A stretch of DNA of 14,845 nucleotides, taken from the NCBI GenBank assembly GCA_036501345.1, contig DASYAN010000196.1:1-14845 (forward strand). Direction: 5' to 3'. A model generated the notes under the pieces. It was not told the origin of the DNA and did not search any database. It saw nothing but the letters and a program-made list of their open reading frames with translations. Source of the stretch: DASYAN01 sp036501345 (lineage in GTDB: Bacteria > Chloroflexota > Ktedonobacteria > Ktedonobacterales > Ktedonobacteraceae). The position numbers and the translations under genes were made by a program. Positions 13,204 through 14,845 of the stretch are shown in pieces (the stretch's first letter is position 1; the number at the start of each line of letters is the position of its first letter).

Positions 13204-13243
13204 TAGTGTAGATGTATTATTTGCATCTACACTATTTTTATTT
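13204..13243 (+). terminator. Rho-independent terminator of the HNH gene
   Basis: TAGTGTAGATG (13204-13214) and CATCTACACTA (13224-13234) form an 11-bp perfect stem with a 9-base loop, followed by TTTTTATTT. It starts 13 bp after the HNH stop codon. The U-tract exists only on the plus strand, so minus-strand late transcripts are not expected to stop here. Its T-tract overlaps the last codon region of the convergent minus-strand gene. Confidence 0.9.
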
Positions 13244-14017
13244 CATGTGGTACCATAGTGAACCCACATATTTGAACTTAGCGCATGTTAGACCGGAAAT
13301 AACGGTATTTGTGCCGTCTGCAATATTCGAAGTCGCACTTGCGGCCATCGTGATAGTGTTAGCTCCTGTAGTACTCACATTTGCCACTGTGCACTCCTGT
13401 CCCTGGTAAATTCCTGGAGCTAGCACACATGCGGTAACTGCTGCCGCTGGCGTAACTTGTGATGTCCCAATGCCAGCTGTAGCTATGGTCCCACTACTTG
13501 CTATGGCTGGAGCTGTTGCGCTCACAATATCTGCGAGCTTCCCATCAACCAGATTGCTCTGCTCAAACCATAAGGATAAAGCATTATCCCATACAAACAA
13601 CCGTTGCTGACCACCTGGAATAATACAGCTCACACCGTCCGCAACATTACTTGTGCCACTGACCGCCATTTGCACAGTAAATGATGGAGCTGCCTCGTTC
13701 ACCACGAGACACTCTTGTCCATTTCGTGTGCCAGTGCCCATGACGGCCGCTGTGACTGCTGCTGTTGGCGCTAGTCGCGCTACTCCAACGTTGGTTGTTA
13801 CCGTGCCACTGCTGGCTATAGCAGGCGCTGATGAGCTCACCTGTGGAGCTGGAGCACCGTTAACTATCTGACCTGTGAGCGTAGTATAAGCATCTGCGTA
13901 GAATGATATGTAAGCACCGTTGAGCAGTTCAAGCCTTCCATCAGCGGTATTTATGTTAAAATAATCATTAAGCCCGTCTCCAAATGTCGCTTCACGCTTA
14001 TTTGGTATGCTTCCCAT
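13238..14017 (-). CDS. Likely head decoration or head-fibre protein with duplicated domain
   Basis: In this 259-residue protein, residues 1-50 form a short N-terminal region (NDYFNINTADGRLELLNGAY). Two related domains of about 90 residues follow, at 61-152 and 166-256. Each begins APAIASSGT, runs through TAAVTAAV/PAAAVTACV, then GQECLV/GQECTV, TSNVADG/TSNIADG, and ends in LSLWFE/GSLWYH. The regular G/T/A-rich strands suggest beta-sandwich or beta-helical fibre units. Directly downstream of the major capsid gene is where decoration and head-fibre proteins are often encoded, so that role is the best guess, but no specific family is recognised. ATG 14017 has AAGGAGA about 9 bases upstream. Its stop overlaps the T-tract of the HNH terminator. 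Confidence 0.6.
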   Translation of the reverse strand: MGSIPNKREATFGDGLNDYFNINTADGRLELLNGAYISFYADAYTTLTGQIVNGAPAPQVSSSAPAIASSGTVTTNVGVARLAPTAAVTAAVMGTGTRNGQECLVVNEAAPSFTVQMAVSGTSNVADGVSCIIPGGQQRLFVWDNALSLWFEQSNLVDGKLADIVSATAPAIASSGTIATAGIGTSQVTPAAAVTACVLAPGIYQGQECTVANVSTTGANTITMAASATSNIADGTNTVISGLTCAKFKYVGSLWYHMK

Positions 14018-14079
14018 CTGCTACGTCTCCTTTTCTCTCAACTTGTACGCTACTTGTTATACGGGCATTGAATGCAATA

Positions 14080-14845
14080 TTATATACCACGGTATAAGCC
14101 GCGATAGTCCACAACTGTCGCTCCGTACTCGTGCCTAATTTTATACGAGATAGCATCACTAGTGAAGTTATTCCCCAGGAGTGGTGAATCTTGTATAAAA
14201 AGAGCTGGATTCACCTGTCCCCCGACAAAGCCCACTTCAACCGTATCGATCTCCCTCGGATCTGCCGCCATATACCATTTAGTCGTATCAGTGAGCTGCG
14301 GAGAGACTATGGGGGTTGTGTAGCCGAACATCGGGTTGATGTCATTATTTGCGCTACCTGGGACTCCAGCGGATTTACAGATCTGCATCGCTACAAACTC
14401 TAAATCGGGCGGAACGACCAAGAAACGCGGTCGTACACCAATGATCTTGCCCGCAAAGTCGGCCTGCTTGCGCATGGCGATGACTCCGGTTTGCATCGCT
14501 CCGCTACTAAGTGCGCTAGACCCAAGGTTTGTATGCGGTGATCCACTAGTGAAGAGAGCCGACCCATCATAGATATTTGGGTTGGTTGTCAAAAACGCAT
14601 ACACGAACTCAGCCAACGTGTACGCGGCAGCCTTAGCAAGCTTCGTTGGTATCTGCTTGATAGCTTGCAGATCGTCATTGATGATCGTCTCGCGGCTAAT
14701 GCTTACAATGTTACCACGCTTCTGAGGTACATACGTCGCGGCCCCGTCTTGCAATGTCAAAGTAGTATAGGCGCTATCTTCTGGTACAATTGATAAACTT
14801 CCAAAGTGACCCATACGCACACGGGTCTGTTGTTTGAAGTCACGG
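14080..14845 (-). CDS. Major capsid protein, Mu gpT-like (5' end outside the window)
   Basis: The reading frame is open to the window edge (RDFKQQTRVRMGHFG reads through before the first internal Met), so the start lies beyond 14845 and about 255 residues are visible. They match the Mu gpT-type HK97-fold capsid family: DFK..TRVRMGHFG..SIVPEDS, then ISRETIINDDLQAI, where capsid subunits of this group carry a conserved 'iTRqmiINDDLga' element. A helix AAAYTLAEFVYAFLTTNP follows, then DGSALFTSGSPHTNLG and a C-terminal YKIRHEYGATVVDYRGLY. The subunit builds the icosahedral shell. The missing N-terminal part could include the N-arm or a fused protease. It is the first gene of the visible operon and lies 62 bp before the head-fibre-like gene. 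Confidence 0.88.
   Translation of the reverse strand, partial: RDFKQQTRVRMGHFGSLSIVPEDSAYTTLTLQDGAATYVPQKRGNIVSISRETIINDDLQAIKQIPTKLAKAAAYTLAEFVYAFLTTNPNIYDGSALFTSGSPHTNLGSSALSSGAMQTGVIAMRKQADFAGKIIGVRPRFLVVPPDLEFVAMQICKSAGVPGSANNDINPMFGYTTPIVSPQLTDTTKWYMAADPREIDTVEVGFVGGQVNPALFIQDSPLLGNNFTSDAISYKIRHEYGATVVDYRGLYRGI

Noticed and set aside
12237..13226. A 329-codon open frame on the minus strand, between the head-fibre-like gene and the glycosyltransferase
   Set aside because: It is the complement of the HNH gene, whose catalytic and zinc motifs, promoter and terminator are all on the plus strand. The minus-strand translation shows no family features and has no ribosome binding site.
14065..14075. 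GCATTGAATGC palindrome in the gap after the capsid gene
   Set aside because: Arms of only 5 bp, expected by chance in this length, with no supporting context.

Overview
The window is a stretch of the late (virion) region of a tailed double-stranded DNA phage (Caudoviricetes) or a prophage of that type. The evidence is a Mu gpT-type major capsid protein at the right edge, a large-terminase ATPase at the left edge, and between them head and tail parts, holin-like membrane proteins and two HNH-superfamily nucleases. The host cannot be named from the sequence. Purine-rich Shine-Dalgarno sites (GGAGG, AAAGGAG), GTG starts and two sigma70-type promoters show only that it is a bacterium with standard signals.

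Almost every gene is on the minus strand, so transcription runs from high to low coordinates. In that order the genes are: major capsid protein (cut by the window edge); a likely head fibre or decoration protein with a duplicated domain; a GT4-like glycosyltransferase; four small proteins of unknown or probable virion role; an OB-fold baseplate or spike-like protein; a small coiled-coil protein; a 684-residue tail hub protein carrying a beta-propeller-like insertion; two tandem holin-LLH-like proteins; a Cys/His protein resembling the C-terminus of Mu gpF; a head-tail adaptor-like protein with an inserted FN3/Ig-like domain; a membrane-anchored coiled coil; a tail-type structural protein; a Cys4 protein; a DUF5662 protein; the terminase ATPase; and the first 13 codons of another gene. 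Many junctions overlap by 4 bp (ATGA/GTGA) or abut (TAG-ATG), as in a translationally coupled operon.

Two cassettes interrupt this operon. The first (about 2749-3953) runs in the same direction and holds a sigma70 promoter, a 48-residue ribbon-helix-helix protein and an endonuclease VII-like protein with extra zinc-finger modules. Three copies of an 8-bp TTTGTAC(C/T) element sit on its promoter and start codon and look like operators for the ribbon-helix-helix protein. The second (about 12270-13243) is antisense to everything else: a near-consensus sigma70 promoter, a strongly folded leader, an HNH endonuclease and a rho-independent terminator. Both nucleases share the same CxxC...DGY/DGL...CxxC finger module.

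Other points of note are the terminase ATPase, which ends just before where a nuclease domain is expected, and the unusual order with capsid upstream and terminase downstream. There are also several perfect inverted repeats in the intergenic gaps. No tRNA, rRNA, CRISPR array, insertion sequence, integrase, portal, endolysin or tape-measure gene was found.
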